From Lawsonibacter celer (lineage in GTDB: Bacteria; Bacillota; Clostridia; Oscillospirales; Oscillospiraceae), in contig NZ_JACOEA010000001.1 of assembly GCF_014281125.1 (NCBI RefSeq), positions 806,001 through 870,000 on the forward strand: a DNA stretch of 64,000 nucleotides. The letters are read 5' to 3'. Shown one piece after another: positions 1 through 7,534 of this stretch (position 1 is its first letter; each line of letters opens with the position of its first letter). The notes below the pieces were generated by a model. That model made no database searches and had not been told where the DNA came from. It saw only the letters and a program-made list of their open reading frames with translations. Position numbers and translations under genes: made by a program.

Positions 1-268
1 TACCGGAGAAATCCATATAGAAAATTGCATCGTCCAGTTTCGTGGATGCATATTTTGAAGCGGAACTGTTTTCGCCTCTGCCATCGATCTCACAGAGGAT
101 CTGGTGAAACAGAGCGTTGCTGCTCTGCTCATGAGTGGCTCCGGGATTTTTGCATTTCATCGTAGAGAAGTGATCCAACTCGAAAATATATTTTCCGTCT
201 CTCTGTACTGCGTAGCTGATGACAGCTTTCGCAGAAAGCTCATAGATCACGTATTTCTGTTGTCTCAC
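1..268 (-). CDS. Unknown mobile-element protein, N-terminal part (runs off left edge)
   Basis: An open frame on the minus strand begins with GTG at 268, nine bases after a good Shine-Dalgarno (GGAGGTG), and stays open for 89 codons to the window edge. The protein begins V/M-RQQKYVIYELSAKAV and contains a cysteine-bearing stretch around residues 45-75; no membrane segment or signal peptide is visible. I do not recognise the family. It is transcribed away from the replication/mobilization genes to its right and shares their lower GC, so it is most likely element backbone. Function unknown. Confidence 0.6.
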   Translation of the reverse strand, partial: MRQQKYVIYELSAKAVISYAVQRDGKYIFELDHFSTMKCKNPGATHEQSSNALFHQILCEIDGRGENSSASKYASTKLDDAIFYMDFSG

Positions 269-327
269 AATATCACCTCCACACGCTCATCATATCACAA
301 AACCTAAAATTTGCAATATAGACACTG

Positions 328-357
328 CTCCCGAAATTTCCTCGGGAGTCATTTTTA
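328..357 (+). terminator. Terminator-like hairpin between divergent genes
   Basis: CTCCCGA (328-334) pairs with TCGGGAG (342-348) over a 7-nt loop and is followed by tcatttttattt on the plus strand. It lies between divergently transcribed genes, so a classical end-of-gene role is unclear; it could act as a leader attenuator of the gene starting at 391. Confidence 0.35.
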
Positions 358-390
358 TTTCACAAACAAAATGAAAGTGAGGAAACACAA

Positions 391-753
391 ATGCAAATTT
401 TAGGCGAAAGATTTTTCAAATTGAGCAACGCAATGTTCATCTACGGACTCACACCGGTACAGTTCGTGGTCTACAGTTATCTGGTGAGTTGTGCCGGAAG
501 TCGAGGTAGATGCTGGCCCAGCATGCAGACCATCGCTGCAAACTGTAGCTGCTCTCCCACCACGGCTCGTGCTGCGGTACAGGAGTTAAAGCGTCGCGGC
601 TTTATCAACTATGTTCCTACCTACGAAAGACGGTACGGACAAAACCGCCAGACCAACAACACCTATTTCATTCTGAATCTGCCTCCGCTGCCCAAGCCGA
701 AGGAAGAAGCGCCTGTGTATGTGGATGCAAACGGAGAGGAGGTGACAGCATGA
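391..753 (+). CDS. Helix-turn-helix protein (replication-initiator-like, HTH_36 type)
   Basis: 120 aa. Residues about 20-85 read as a winged helix: LTPVQFVVYSYL, then an Arg/Cys-rich turn, WPSMQTIAANCSCSPTTA as the HTH core, and LKRRGFINYVP as the helix leading into the wing. Such DNA-binding domains are common in plasmid and ICE replication or regulatory proteins of Firmicutes. The C-terminal tail is proline- and acid-rich. The stop overlaps the next start (ATGA), indicating translational coupling. It probably acts in replication or regulation of the mobile element, but the exact role cannot be read from the sequence. Confidence 0.7.
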   Translation: MQILGERFFKLSNAMFIYGLTPVQFVVYSYLVSCAGSRGRCWPSMQTIAANCSCSPTTARAAVQELKRRGFINYVPTYERRYGQNRQTNNTYFILNLPPLPKPKEEAPVYVDANGEEVTA

Positions 754-1115
754 TGCGTGAACTGATTGAGTACGCAATCAGCATGGACGGAATGATCACC
801 GCAGAGCGAACGCTCTACGTCATGGACATGGTCGAAGCTGAAAGTGAGTACGAACTCGGTGCACCTCTCGACCGGGAAGCTATCAAGTACCTGTATATCG
901 CAAACAACCCTGGTGAGCTGACTGAGATGGAAGCGTGCTGTGCAAAGCTCCTCATTGAGAAGTACAAGCGCAAATTCAACACCGATCTGCTCCGGCTTGT
1001 GATGAAACACGGAGTGGAAGAGGCAGGCCGTATGTACGGTTCTTCTGGCGATTTTGCAAGGGAGATTTTGGCCTATTTTGAGGCAAATTGCGGCACGAAA
1101 GGAAAAGCGGGATAA
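750..1115 (+). CDS. Conserved-looking small helical protein of the mobile element
   Basis: 121 aa, translationally coupled to the HTH gene by a 4-bp ATGA overlap. The sequence is mostly charged and predicted helical (MRELIEYAISMDGM, then repeated Glu/Lys-rich segments), without membrane segments or recognisable motifs. Two start codons are adjacent (ATGATG). Its position between the HTH protein and the mobilization genes suggests an accessory role in replication or transfer. Family not recognised. Confidence 0.6.
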   Translation: MMRELIEYAISMDGMITAERTLYVMDMVEAESEYELGAPLDREAIKYLYIANNPGELTEMEACCAKLLIEKYKRKFNTDLLRLVMKHGVEEAGRMYGSSGDFAREILAYFEANCGTKGKAG

Positions 1116-1120
1116 AGCAC

Positions 1121-1255
1121 CGACGTCTTAACCGCCGTCGATGCAATCACATCTGCCCGCAGTGCGGGCAGTTTCAAGGGTTTTCCGACAACCGAAACCT
1201 GGTGTCTGTTTCGGCAATGAATGAGCATTCTGACGTCTCATTCACGGAAAAGCCC
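1121..1255 (+). other. Multi-hairpin structured segment upstream of mobilization genes (candidate oriT or structured RNA)
   Basis: Five pairings are visible. CGACG 1121-1125 pairs with CGTCG 1136-1140. CTGCCCGCA 1153-1161 pairs with TGCGGGCAG 1163-1171, a perfect 9-bp arm with one central base. A three-way junction follows: GGGTTTTCCG 1178-1187 closes with CGGAAAAGCCC 1245-1255 (one bulge) and encloses two hairpins, CCGAAAC 1192-1198 / GTTTCGG 1208-1214 and TGAATGAG 1218-1225 / CTCATTCA 1237-1244. It lies directly upstream of the MobC-like and relaxase genes, where mobilizable elements usually carry oriT. Whether it works as single-stranded DNA or as RNA cannot be decided here. Confidence 0.6.
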
Positions 1256-1303
1256 GCAAAATCAAGCGTTTGAGCGGTGCCACACCGCAGAAATGGAGGA
1301 AAA

Positions 1304-1747
1304 ATGAATAATACAACCAAAGAAAGCAAAATTCGTCCTACCCTGCGTGTTGATCCGAGAACGGCTCAAAGAGTCGAGCAGTGGTACAAAGCTGCCAACT
1401 GCCGCAGCCAGAATGAGTTCATGGAGCGGGCCATCAATTTCTATGCTGACTACATTGAGATGAACGACAACAACGATCTGCTGCCGCAGGCATTGCAGTC
1501 CTATCTGGATGGTCGGCTCAGTCAGTTGGAGAGCAGACTCAGCGCAATCAGCTTTGACTGTCTGGTTGGGCTGGATGAACTCACCGGTATCATCGCAGAC
1601 AACTTCGAGTTCACGGAGGATGAGCTGCGCTGCCGCAGACGGGACAGCATCAACACCGTGAAGAAAACCAACGGCTTCATCTCTCTGGAAAAGCGTGCGC
1701 GCATGAGCATGCCGTCCTACAGTGACGAGGAGGACGATCAGTGGTAA
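1304..1747 (+). CDS. MobC-like mobilization accessory protein
   Basis: 147 aa from the ATG at 1304, which follows GGAGGA at 1295-1300; an upstream in-frame start at 1277 has no SD. The N-terminus (RPTLRVDPRTAQRVEQWYKA then SQNEFMERAINFYADYI) looks like a ribbon-helix-helix DNA-binding module. The middle is helical and the C-terminus ends in an acidic DEEDDQW tail. RHH auxiliary proteins bind oriT and recruit the relaxase in MOB systems. Its stop overlaps the relaxase start by 7 bp, consistent with a mobilization operon. Confidence 0.65.
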   Translation: MNNTTKESKIRPTLRVDPRTAQRVEQWYKAANCRSQNEFMERAINFYADYIEMNDNNDLLPQALQSYLDGRLSQLESRLSAISFDCLVGLDELTGIIADNFEFTEDELRCRRRDSINTVKKTNGFISLEKRARMSMPSYSDEEDDQW

Positions 1748-3681
1748 AGCTGATTCTGAAAAGTCCCTACATCAAAAACACGGGCAACGCCGGTGGCTAT
1801 CTCAAGTACATCGGCACCCGTGAAAATGTAGAGTTGGTTCCCGATGCGCGTCCGCCTACGAAACGACAGACGCAGCTCATCAACAAACTGCTGCAGGACT
1901 TTCCCGACTGCGAAAACTCCTATGAGTACAGTGACTACCACGCCGCGCCTACAAAGGTGAATGCATCCGCGCTCATCACCATGGCGCTGGAATCCAATTG
2001 GGATGCCATACAAAGCTCCGAGGTCTACATGAAGTACATCGCTACCCGTCCTCGTGCAGAGCGCTTCGGCTCTCACGGTCTCTTCGGTGATGAAGACAAC
2101 GTGGATATGGCAAAGGCTATGTCGGAGCTGGAAAGCTACCGCGGAAATGTGTGGACGTACATCATCTCTCTGCGTCGTGAGGATGCTGAGCGCCTCGGCT
2201 ACAACAACGCCGCAGCGTGGAAGAATCTCATCCGCACACACAGAAACGAGATCGCAGCGGCGATGAAAATTCCCGTCAGCGATTTTCGCTGGTACGCTGC
2301 CTTCCATGACGAAGGACATCATCCGCACATTCACATGATGGCCTGGTCCGCAAAAGCGGGTCAGGCCTATCTGTCCAGGGACGGTATCGAGATGATCAAG
2401 TCCAAGCTCACCAACGACATCTTCCGTGAGGAGATGCTGCACCTCTATGAGCAAAAGACGGTGGCGCGTGATGAGTTGGTGCAGGAAGCGCGCACGGCGA
2501 TGCTGGAGCTGGTGCAAAAGATGCGGGAAGGTCTCTGCAGTAATCCGCGAGCAGAGCAACTCGTATGGGAACTGTCCATGAAGCTGGAAACGGTGCAGGG
2601 AAAGAAGTCCTACGGTTACCTGCCCAAATCTGTGAAGAAGCTGGTGGACAATGTGATCGACGAGATGGAACGCCTGCCCATCGTGCGGGAGTGCTATGAG
2701 CGGTGGCTGGAACTGCAGGGCAAGGTGCAGAGCTACTACACCGAGGAGGAAATCAAACGGTTCAAGCTATCCCAACAAAAGGAGTTCCGTCAGATCAAGA
2801 ACGCCGTCATCAACGAGGCGCTGAAGTTGGGGGCGCTCACATTCGAGGACGGTGATATCCGGAAATATGACGAACCCGATCCCGAGGAAGATGTGACCTT
2901 GGCGTATTGGGATCTCAAGGAGATCATCCGTGACCGACATACGGAACTCTCGGAGAAGGATGCTGCCGTCTCAGAGATGCAGAAGCTGGCTGAGAGTGGT
3001 GATGTCCATGCCCAGTATTTTATGGGCAAGCTCTACCGTGACGGTGATCCTGTCCTGCCGAACAGCCAAGCGGCTGAGTACTGGTTTCGTGCTGCGGCAA
3101 AGCAGGGACTCGACATCGCCCAGTATGCGCTGGGCAAGCTGTACCTCTCAGATGATATCGAGGTGCGTGATCCGGCACAGGGCATCCACTGGCTGGTCAC
3201 GGCCGCAGACAACGGCAACGGCTATGCCGCATACCGTCTGGGCAAGGAATGTTTGAAAGGGACTATCGTAAAGGAAAACATTCCTCTCGCTCTGGACTAT
3301 CTCATGAAGGCTGCAGAGGCGGATGTGTCCCACGCACAGTATCTGCTGGGCAAGCTCTGTCTCGAGGGAAAAGGTATCGAGCACGACAGAGAAAACGCCG
3401 CCTACTGGTTCACGCAGGCGGCTGAACAGGGACACGACTATGCTCAAGTCCTGCTGGACAGGATGGAGGAGATGAAACCGCCGTCGGTACTGCTGTCCTC
3501 CACAAGACTGTTCCATCACATGAGCCGCATCTTCCAGGACAACTCTCTGCCGAAGAAATCACCGGCGGGAATGCAGACTGATAAGAAGCTCCGCCGCAAG
3601 CTGCAGAGCAAGCGCATCGCCATGGGTCATAAAGAGGATGACCATCTCGACAACGGCCCGACCATGACTATGGGCTGGTAA
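1741..3681 (+). CDS. MobP-type relaxase with C-terminal Sel1 repeats
   Basis: 646 aa, GTG start overlapping the upstream gene. The N-terminal half is a relaxase: GGYLKYIGTRENVE (candidate catalytic Tyr20 or Tyr23) and the metal-binding histidine triad GHHPHIHMM (His194, 196, 198), typical of MOBP relaxases that nick oriT and stay covalently bound to the transferred strand. A charged helical linker runs to about residue 410. Residues 415-580 hold about four Sel1-like repeats with the signature A-x-YxxGKLYxxG (YFMGKLYRDG, YALGKLYLSD, YRLGKECLKG, YLLGKLCLEG). These are protein-interaction solenoids and may contact the relaxosome or coupling protein. MobP3-family relaxases match this best by memory of the family. 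Confidence 0.85.
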   Translation: MVKLILKSPYIKNTGNAGGYLKYIGTRENVELVPDARPPTKRQTQLINKLLQDFPDCENSYEYSDYHAAPTKVNASALITMALESNWDAIQSSEVYMKYIATRPRAERFGSHGLFGDEDNVDMAKAMSELESYRGNVWTYIISLRREDAERLGYNNAAAWKNLIRTHRNEIAAAMKIPVSDFRWYAAFHDEGHHPHIHMMAWSAKAGQAYLSRDGIEMIKSKLTNDIFREEMLHLYEQKTVARDELVQEARTAMLELVQKMREGLCSNPRAEQLVWELSMKLETVQGKKSYGYLPKSVKKLVDNVIDEMERLPIVRECYERWLELQGKVQSYYTEEEIKRFKLSQQKEFRQIKNAVINEALKLGALTFEDGDIRKYDEPDPEEDVTLAYWDLKEIIRDRHTELSEKDAAVSEMQKLAESGDVHAQYFMGKLYRDGDPVLPNSQAAEYWFRAAAKQGLDIAQYALGKLYLSDDIEVRDPAQGIHWLVTAADNGNGYAAYRLGKECLKGTIVKENIPLALDYLMKAAEADVSHAQYLLGKLCLEGKGIEHDRENAAYWFTQAAEQGHDYAQVLLDRMEEMKPPSVLLSSTRLFHHMSRIFQDNSLPKKSPAGMQTDKKLRRKLQSKRIAMGHKEDDHLDNGPTMTMGW

Positions 3682-3752
3682 CTGCCGGAGCACCCCGCAT
3701 CAGCAGATGGTGAGGAAATGTATCACCAATACGAATGACAACAAATTAAAAC

Positions 3753-3768
3753 CCTTCCCGCGGGAAGG
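3753..3768 (+). promoter_or_regulatory. 16-bp palindrome overlapping the excisionase ribosome-binding site
   Basis: CCTTCCCG followed directly by CGGGAAGG forms a perfect palindrome. Its right arm runs into AAGGAG (3766-3771), the Shine-Dalgarno of the excisionase gene at 3784. It could be a protein operator, or an RNA fold that partly hides the SD. Confidence 0.4.
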
Positions 3769-3783
3769 AGAAAGGACAAAACT

Positions 3784-3999
3784 ATGAAGAAAACAGTCTA
3801 TACAAACTACGATGAACTGCCCGTTATGCTGTCTGTGCCAGACGTGGCTCAAATTATGGGCATTGCTCTCGACGGCGCCTATACACTGGTGCGCAGTAAA
3901 GATTTTCCTGCCTTCAAGGTGGGAAGCAGAATCATCATTCCCAAGGACAAATTCCTGGCGTGGCTGGACAAAATGTGCGCTGAAAAGGCGGGCTTTTAG
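3784..3999 (+). CDS. xis: Excisionase / helix-turn-helix DNA-binding protein
   Basis: 71 aa. LSVPDVAQIMGI-ALDGAYTLVRSKDFPAFKVGSRIIIPKDKFLAWL is the classic excisionase-type winged HTH (recognition helix, FPAxKVG hinge, IPKxxFxxWL end). In Tn916-like elements this small basic protein bends DNA at the att arms and directs the integrase towards excision. SD AAGGAG lies 12 bases before the ATG. It stands 60 bp upstream of the integrase in the same orientation, as expected for an xis-int pair. Confidence 0.85.
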   Translation: MKKTVYTNYDELPVMLSVPDVAQIMGIALDGAYTLVRSKDFPAFKVGSRIIIPKDKFLAWLDKMCAEKAGF

Positions 4000-4059
4000 T
4001 CATAGCTATTTCACAGGAAGTGTGGTATATGTTCGTGTTACAAAAGGAGGTATCGAACA

Positions 4060-5289
4060 ATGGCAAAACGACGAGCAAACGGCGAAGGCAGTATTCGCCA
4101 CCGTGAATCTGACGGCCGGTGGGAAGGCCGATACACGGCAGGCTATGATCCGGACACAGGCAAACGCATCGTGAAAAGTGTGTTCGGCAAAACCCAGGCC
4201 GAGGCGAGAAAACGACTGCAGGAGGCCATCCATGAAAACCGAGGACCGGTCATCAACTTCAAGGGCGATTACACGATGGGAGAATGGATGTGGCTGTGGT
4301 ATGAAACCTACTCCAAACCCCATCTCCGGCCTGCGACAGCAAGCAACTATGAAAGCTACATCCGCAATCATATCGAACCCGGCATTGGTAAAGTGAAGCT
4401 GAAACAGCTCACGTCCATCCAGATCCAGCAGTTCTATAACCGCTCCAAGGAGCGGGGACGCATTCCGAAGACGGCAACGGAAACCGACCTGAGTCTGGCT
4501 AACAGAACGGTGAGAGGCATCCACATGCTCCTGCGGCAGGCACTTCAGCAGGCGGTGGCAGAGCGGATCATCAATCATAACCCCTGCGATAATGTCCGCA
4601 TCCCCAAGAAGGACAAAAAGGAGATGACCATCATTCCGCCCGACCAGATCGGAGACTATCTCCGCTGCGCCCAGGACTTTGGTGTCCTGCCGATGTTCTA
4701 TCTGGAGCTGACAAGCGGCTTGCGCAGAGGAGAACTTCTGGCTCTGCTGTGGACAGACTTGGATGTGGAGCAGCGTACCATCAGCGTGAGCAAATCAGTG
4801 GGGCGTGTGAAGGGTGAGATTATCGTTGCTCCGCCCAAGACGCAGAACTCCATCCGCACCGTGGTCATCCCGCAGCAGGCGGTTGACCTTCTGGTGGAGG
4901 ACAGGAAGAATCATCCCGACAGCAAGTACCTGTTCCCGTCACCGCACACGGGAGAAATGTGGAGTCCCGATGCGGTGGGACGCCTGCACAAGAAAATCTT
5001 GAGAGCGGCCGGCATCGACGAAAGGGTACGTTTCCATGACTTGCGACATACGTTCGCGACCCTGGCTCTGCAGACCGGTGCTGATGTGAAAACGGTGTCC
5101 AGTATGCTGGGTCACTATAGCGCCGGTTTCACGCTGGATACGTACACCCATGTCACAAACCATATGCAGCTCCAGGCCGCAGACAAGATGGGCAGCTTCA
5201 TGGACACGGCACTGCCTGAAACAGCACCTACGCCGCCTGAACCGCCTGAGAGCGGGTGTAAGGTCATCCCGTTTGAGATGGTAGGATAA
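4060..5289 (+). CDS. int: Tyrosine recombinase integrase of the mobile element
   Basis: 409 aa. An N-terminal AP2-like arm-binding domain (GSIRHRESDGRWEGRYTAGYDPDTGKR) is followed by a SAM-like core-binding domain (about 70-175) and the catalytic domain. All catalytic residues are present: Arg222 in SGLRRGE, Lys260 in PPKTQNS, His326/Arg329 in HDLRH, His352 in LGH and nucleophile Tyr362 in LDTYTHV. SD AAAGGAGG lies nine bases before the ATG. It would integrate and excise the element at an attachment site, most likely the 3' end of the nearby tRNA-Pro. A strong terminator follows. Confidence 0.93.
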   Translation: MAKRRANGEGSIRHRESDGRWEGRYTAGYDPDTGKRIVKSVFGKTQAEARKRLQEAIHENRGPVINFKGDYTMGEWMWLWYETYSKPHLRPATASNYESYIRNHIEPGIGKVKLKQLTSIQIQQFYNRSKERGRIPKTATETDLSLANRTVRGIHMLLRQALQQAVAERIINHNPCDNVRIPKKDKKEMTIIPPDQIGDYLRCAQDFGVLPMFYLELTSGLRRGELLALLWTDLDVEQRTISVSKSVGRVKGEIIVAPPKTQNSIRTVVIPQQAVDLLVEDRKNHPDSKYLFPSPHTGEMWSPDAVGRLHKKILRAAGIDERVRFHDLRHTFATLALQTGADVKTVSSMLGHYSAGFTLDTYTHVTNHMQLQAADKMGSFMDTALPETAPTPPEPPESGCKVIPFEMVG

Positions 5290-5294
5290 GAATA

Positions 5295-5327
5295 CGCCGG
5301 CAGAGGGAAAACTCTGCCGGCGCATTT
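5295..5327 (+). terminator. Terminator after integrase
   Basis: An 11-bp perfect stem, CGCCGGCAGAG (5295-5305) with CTCTGCCGGCG (5312-5322), followed by cattttctta. It sits between the convergent integrase and retron reverse transcriptase genes. Confidence 0.8.
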
Positions 5328-5329
5328 TC

Positions 5330-7030
5330 TTACTCAGCGGATTCTGTTTGTGCAATTATCGAATCAATGACATCAAGTAGTGGAATAAACCCCGAGAAGT
5401 CAATCTTCTGATAGTTTTCATAAACATACTGGGAGAAGATTTCTTTTTCAAAGTATTTACTGTTGTCGAATTTATCTTTGCGACAGAAAGTTTTTCCTTC
5501 TAAACTGAGCTTTAGCAATTCGTCAGCAAACAAATCTTCAATTTCGCACTCTTCTTTATCCCCAACAAGAGGGGGCGTGACCACAAACAACTTGCTGTCT
5601 GGAATCAGCCTCATATGCAGATTCTCTTTGAGTGCGGCTTTCTGATCTGCGGTGGGATGCACATCCTCGCCCAAAAACTTTTTTAGTGGTCTGTCGCTGT
5701 TGGGCTCGTTGTCATACAGAAGTATGACAGGTTTATGCTGTTCGCCGCCACTCAACTGGCGGAAATAGCCAAGATAGGCGGGGATTTTTTTGCCGTTGCC
5801 AACATGATAACGATATAGGATTTTCATAGCATCGGCGCCATCCAGACTGATTCCGAAGAGATACTTCCACCTTTTTGTTCGCCTGAAGAACGAGAACTTA
5901 TAGATGAAATTGCCTTCAGCATCTTTCTGTATAAGCCGAGGATATTTGGCGTAAAGGCTCTTCAAAGCAGCCTTTATATACCGAATATCAGTTTTGCCTT
6001 CTGTTACAATGACGGGTGCGTTGTGGGCAAAAAGGTATTTATAAAAAATAAATGCCTGATACTGTCTTTCACGACCATTGAGATGAAAAGCGTCGTGCTT
6101 AATTTCCTGTGGATCAAGAACATTGTTATAACGATCCAGCTGATCAATAAAAGAAAAACGCCCTTCGAGTTGCTTAATCGTTCCTGGCTCACCATCAATA
6201 AGGTATTCACCCGTAGAGTAGAGTTGGTGAGCCATCGCCCTTGTTTTACGCACATAGGCGTGATTAACATTTAGCTTTTTGTTTACAATCAGACCCGTGA
6301 CCTCTTGGCGTGAGTCCTTAAACTGAAGTCTGGTTTTTTTCTCATTGATAGAGAAACTCGCCCTTTTTATTGCAGCATTGGCTTCTGCCAAGAAGTTCTC
6401 CTGATTTTCAACAAAATGCCTATCGTTGGTAGAGAAAGTCAAATCGTCAGCATATCTGGTGTAATCCAACTTATATTTCTTGGCTATCTTTAAAAGATAG
6501 GTGTCAAGAGGCTGGCAGATCAGATTTGTGATGATTGGAGAGCTGGGAGCACCCTGTGGTAAACGGCCTTGATAGCAGGTCAATTGTGCGAGAACAACAG
6601 CGACATCATGTGGTAGTTTAAAGTTGTTATTCTTTTCAAAATAGCCTTGAACGCGTCCAAAGTGGAAACGATCAAAAAAGTTTTCCAAGTCCAAGTTTAG
6701 GACGAAACGCTTGTTGCGATGAATTTTTGCATTGGTAATAATGCTTTTCCCTTTCTCAAATGCATGAGAAATGTTGGGTTTGATGCCCTTCTCTTCCCAG
6801 ATGCTTTTCTGGTAGAGCCACAACATGTTTGAGAGTTTTTCCTGCAGAGTCTTCAGATCACCGGAAGGAGCGCAGATGGTTCGAGTTTCACCATTGCGCT
6901 TCGGAATCTCAAAAGTGGTGTAATAACTATCCGGCTTTTTTACATAAAGAATGTGAGTTAGCTTGTTGCGAGGAACGCTCAAATAGTCCGCTAACTCATT
7001 TCTCGATTGAATATCACAGAATTTTTTCAT
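5330..7030 (-). CDS. Retron reverse transcriptase fused to a TOPRIM effector domain (Ec67/Eco2-like)
   Basis: 566 aa from the ATG at 7030, which is preceded by GGAGAGG; a GTG two codons upstream lacks SD spacing. Residues 1-300 are a retron-type RT: NAxxH motif (TNAKIH, about 100-104), catalytic RYADDLTFS (YADD about 193-196), SFSINEKKT, and the VTG motif (EVTGLIVN, about 244-246) used to bind the cognate ncRNA. The C-terminal half carries a TOPRIM-like domain: PVIVTEGKTDIRYI (catalytic Glu about 344) and VILLYDNE (about 436-442). RT-TOPRIM fusion with no separate effector gene is the Ec67 (Eco2) arrangement, an abortive-infection anti-phage system. Length is close to that family as I remember it. 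Codon use is clearly more AT-rich than the host genes, indicating transfer. The gene reads towards the integrase. Confidence 0.9.
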   Translation of the reverse strand: MKKFCDIQSRNELADYLSVPRNKLTHILYVKKPDSYYTTFEIPKRNGETRTICAPSGDLKTLQEKLSNMLWLYQKSIWEEKGIKPNISHAFEKGKSIITNAKIHRNKRFVLNLDLENFFDRFHFGRVQGYFEKNNNFKLPHDVAVVLAQLTCYQGRLPQGAPSSPIITNLICQPLDTYLLKIAKKYKLDYTRYADDLTFSTNDRHFVENQENFLAEANAAIKRASFSINEKKTRLQFKDSRQEVTGLIVNKKLNVNHAYVRKTRAMAHQLYSTGEYLIDGEPGTIKQLEGRFSFIDQLDRYNNVLDPQEIKHDAFHLNGRERQYQAFIFYKYLFAHNAPVIVTEGKTDIRYIKAALKSLYAKYPRLIQKDAEGNFIYKFSFFRRTKRWKYLFGISLDGADAMKILYRYHVGNGKKIPAYLGYFRQLSGGEQHKPVILLYDNEPNSDRPLKKFLGEDVHPTADQKAALKENLHMRLIPDSKLFVVTPPLVGDKEECEIEDLFADELLKLSLEGKTFCRKDKFDNSKYFEKEIFSQYVYENYQKIDFSGFIPLLDVIDSIIAQTESAE

Positions 7031-7048
7031 AGGCACCTCTCCAGAGGG

Positions 7049-7062
7049 AGAGCGTGTGGCAA
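7049..7062 (-). repeat. Retron inverted repeat a2
   Basis: 14-bp arm perfectly complementary to 7183-7196; it closes the retron ncRNA stem next to the RT start. Confidence 0.8.
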
Positions 7063-7182
7063 CTCATTGTGCGAAAGGACAAGTCGACATGAGCTAACAC
7101 GAGTAACATCATGGCAGGGAAGGGCAATACGCTAAAGCGCCACCCAGTTTAGTCAACACTTGCGAAACACAAGTACAAAATC

Positions 7183-7196
7183 TTGCCACACGCTCT
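7183..7196 (-). repeat. Retron inverted repeat a1
   Basis: 14-bp arm perfectly complementary to 7049-7062; it marks the 5' side of the ncRNA on the minus strand. Confidence 0.8.
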
Positions 7197-7499
7197 TTGC
7201 AGACATAGAGCCTGCAGACAAATTATATCTGATTTCGACGCCTATTTCAATCCGAACCTGTAGCCTCGTGATACGCACACAAGTGGTCAAACTTATTTTC
7301 TGCTCAAAGAGGTGTTTTTTGCCCCGAAATTTCCATCTGGTTGCCTTCAGTTTTGCCTGTGTGGGTCAGGTTGTGGGTCAAATGAGAAAACAGCGGCAAA
7401 ATTAGATTGCCGCCGTGCTGCTATTTTCGCTCTTTGCCCCACGTTTTTCAGAAATTTATGTGGTCAACGCAAAAGTGAAACTTGAACTTTTAATGCAGA
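7197..7499. other. Non-coding stretch between retron and tRNA-Pro with iterated GTGG(G)TCAA motifs
   Basis: No convincing gene is present. It holds three copies of a GTGGTCAA-like motif (7283-7291, 7373-7382 preceded by GTGGGTCA at 7361-7368, and 7460-7467) and a GCGGCAA/TTGCCGC hairpin (7393-7399 with 7407-7413). Further copies lie beyond the tRNA (7629-7637, and inverted at 7657-7664). Its place between the integrase module and the presumed tRNA target makes integrase/excisionase arm sites a reasonable guess. The retron ncRNA promoter should also lie here, but no clear one is seen. Confidence 0.4.
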
Positions 7500-7523
7500 A
7501 AAACCGCCGAAAACGGCGGTTTT
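7500..7523 (-). terminator. Terminator downstream of tRNA-Pro
   Basis: AAAACCGCCG (7500-7509) pairs with CGGCGGTTTT (7514-7523) around an AAAA loop; on the minus strand the stem ends in a T-run. It begins 12 nt past the tRNA 3' end. Confidence 0.75.
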
Positions 7524-7534
7524 CCCAAGAAATT

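Larger units (their letters stand above)
7049..7196 (-). ncRNA. Retron msr-msd non-coding RNA region
   Basis: The segment 19 nt upstream of the RT start is bounded by a perfect 14-bp inverted repeat, AGAGCGTGTGGCAA (7049-7062) and TTGCCACACGCTCT (7183-7196), as expected for retron a2 and a1. Just inside a1 (RNA direction) is a hairpin ACTTG / CAAGT (7170-7174 with 7158-7162) with a TGTTTCG loop, then a small CGC-TTTA-GCG hairpin (7130-7139). An imperfect hairpin (7063-7070 with 7079-7093) falls in the part expected to be msd, the template for msDNA. The msr hairpin shape and the loop TGNNTCG resemble what I recall of Ec67. The exact branching G and msDNA length cannot be set from sequence alone. 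Confidence 0.8.

Noticed and set aside
1088..1273. Small plus-strand open frame of 61 codons across the structured segment before mobC
   Set aside because: No SD; it overlaps the previous gene and is explained by the hairpin-rich non-coding region.
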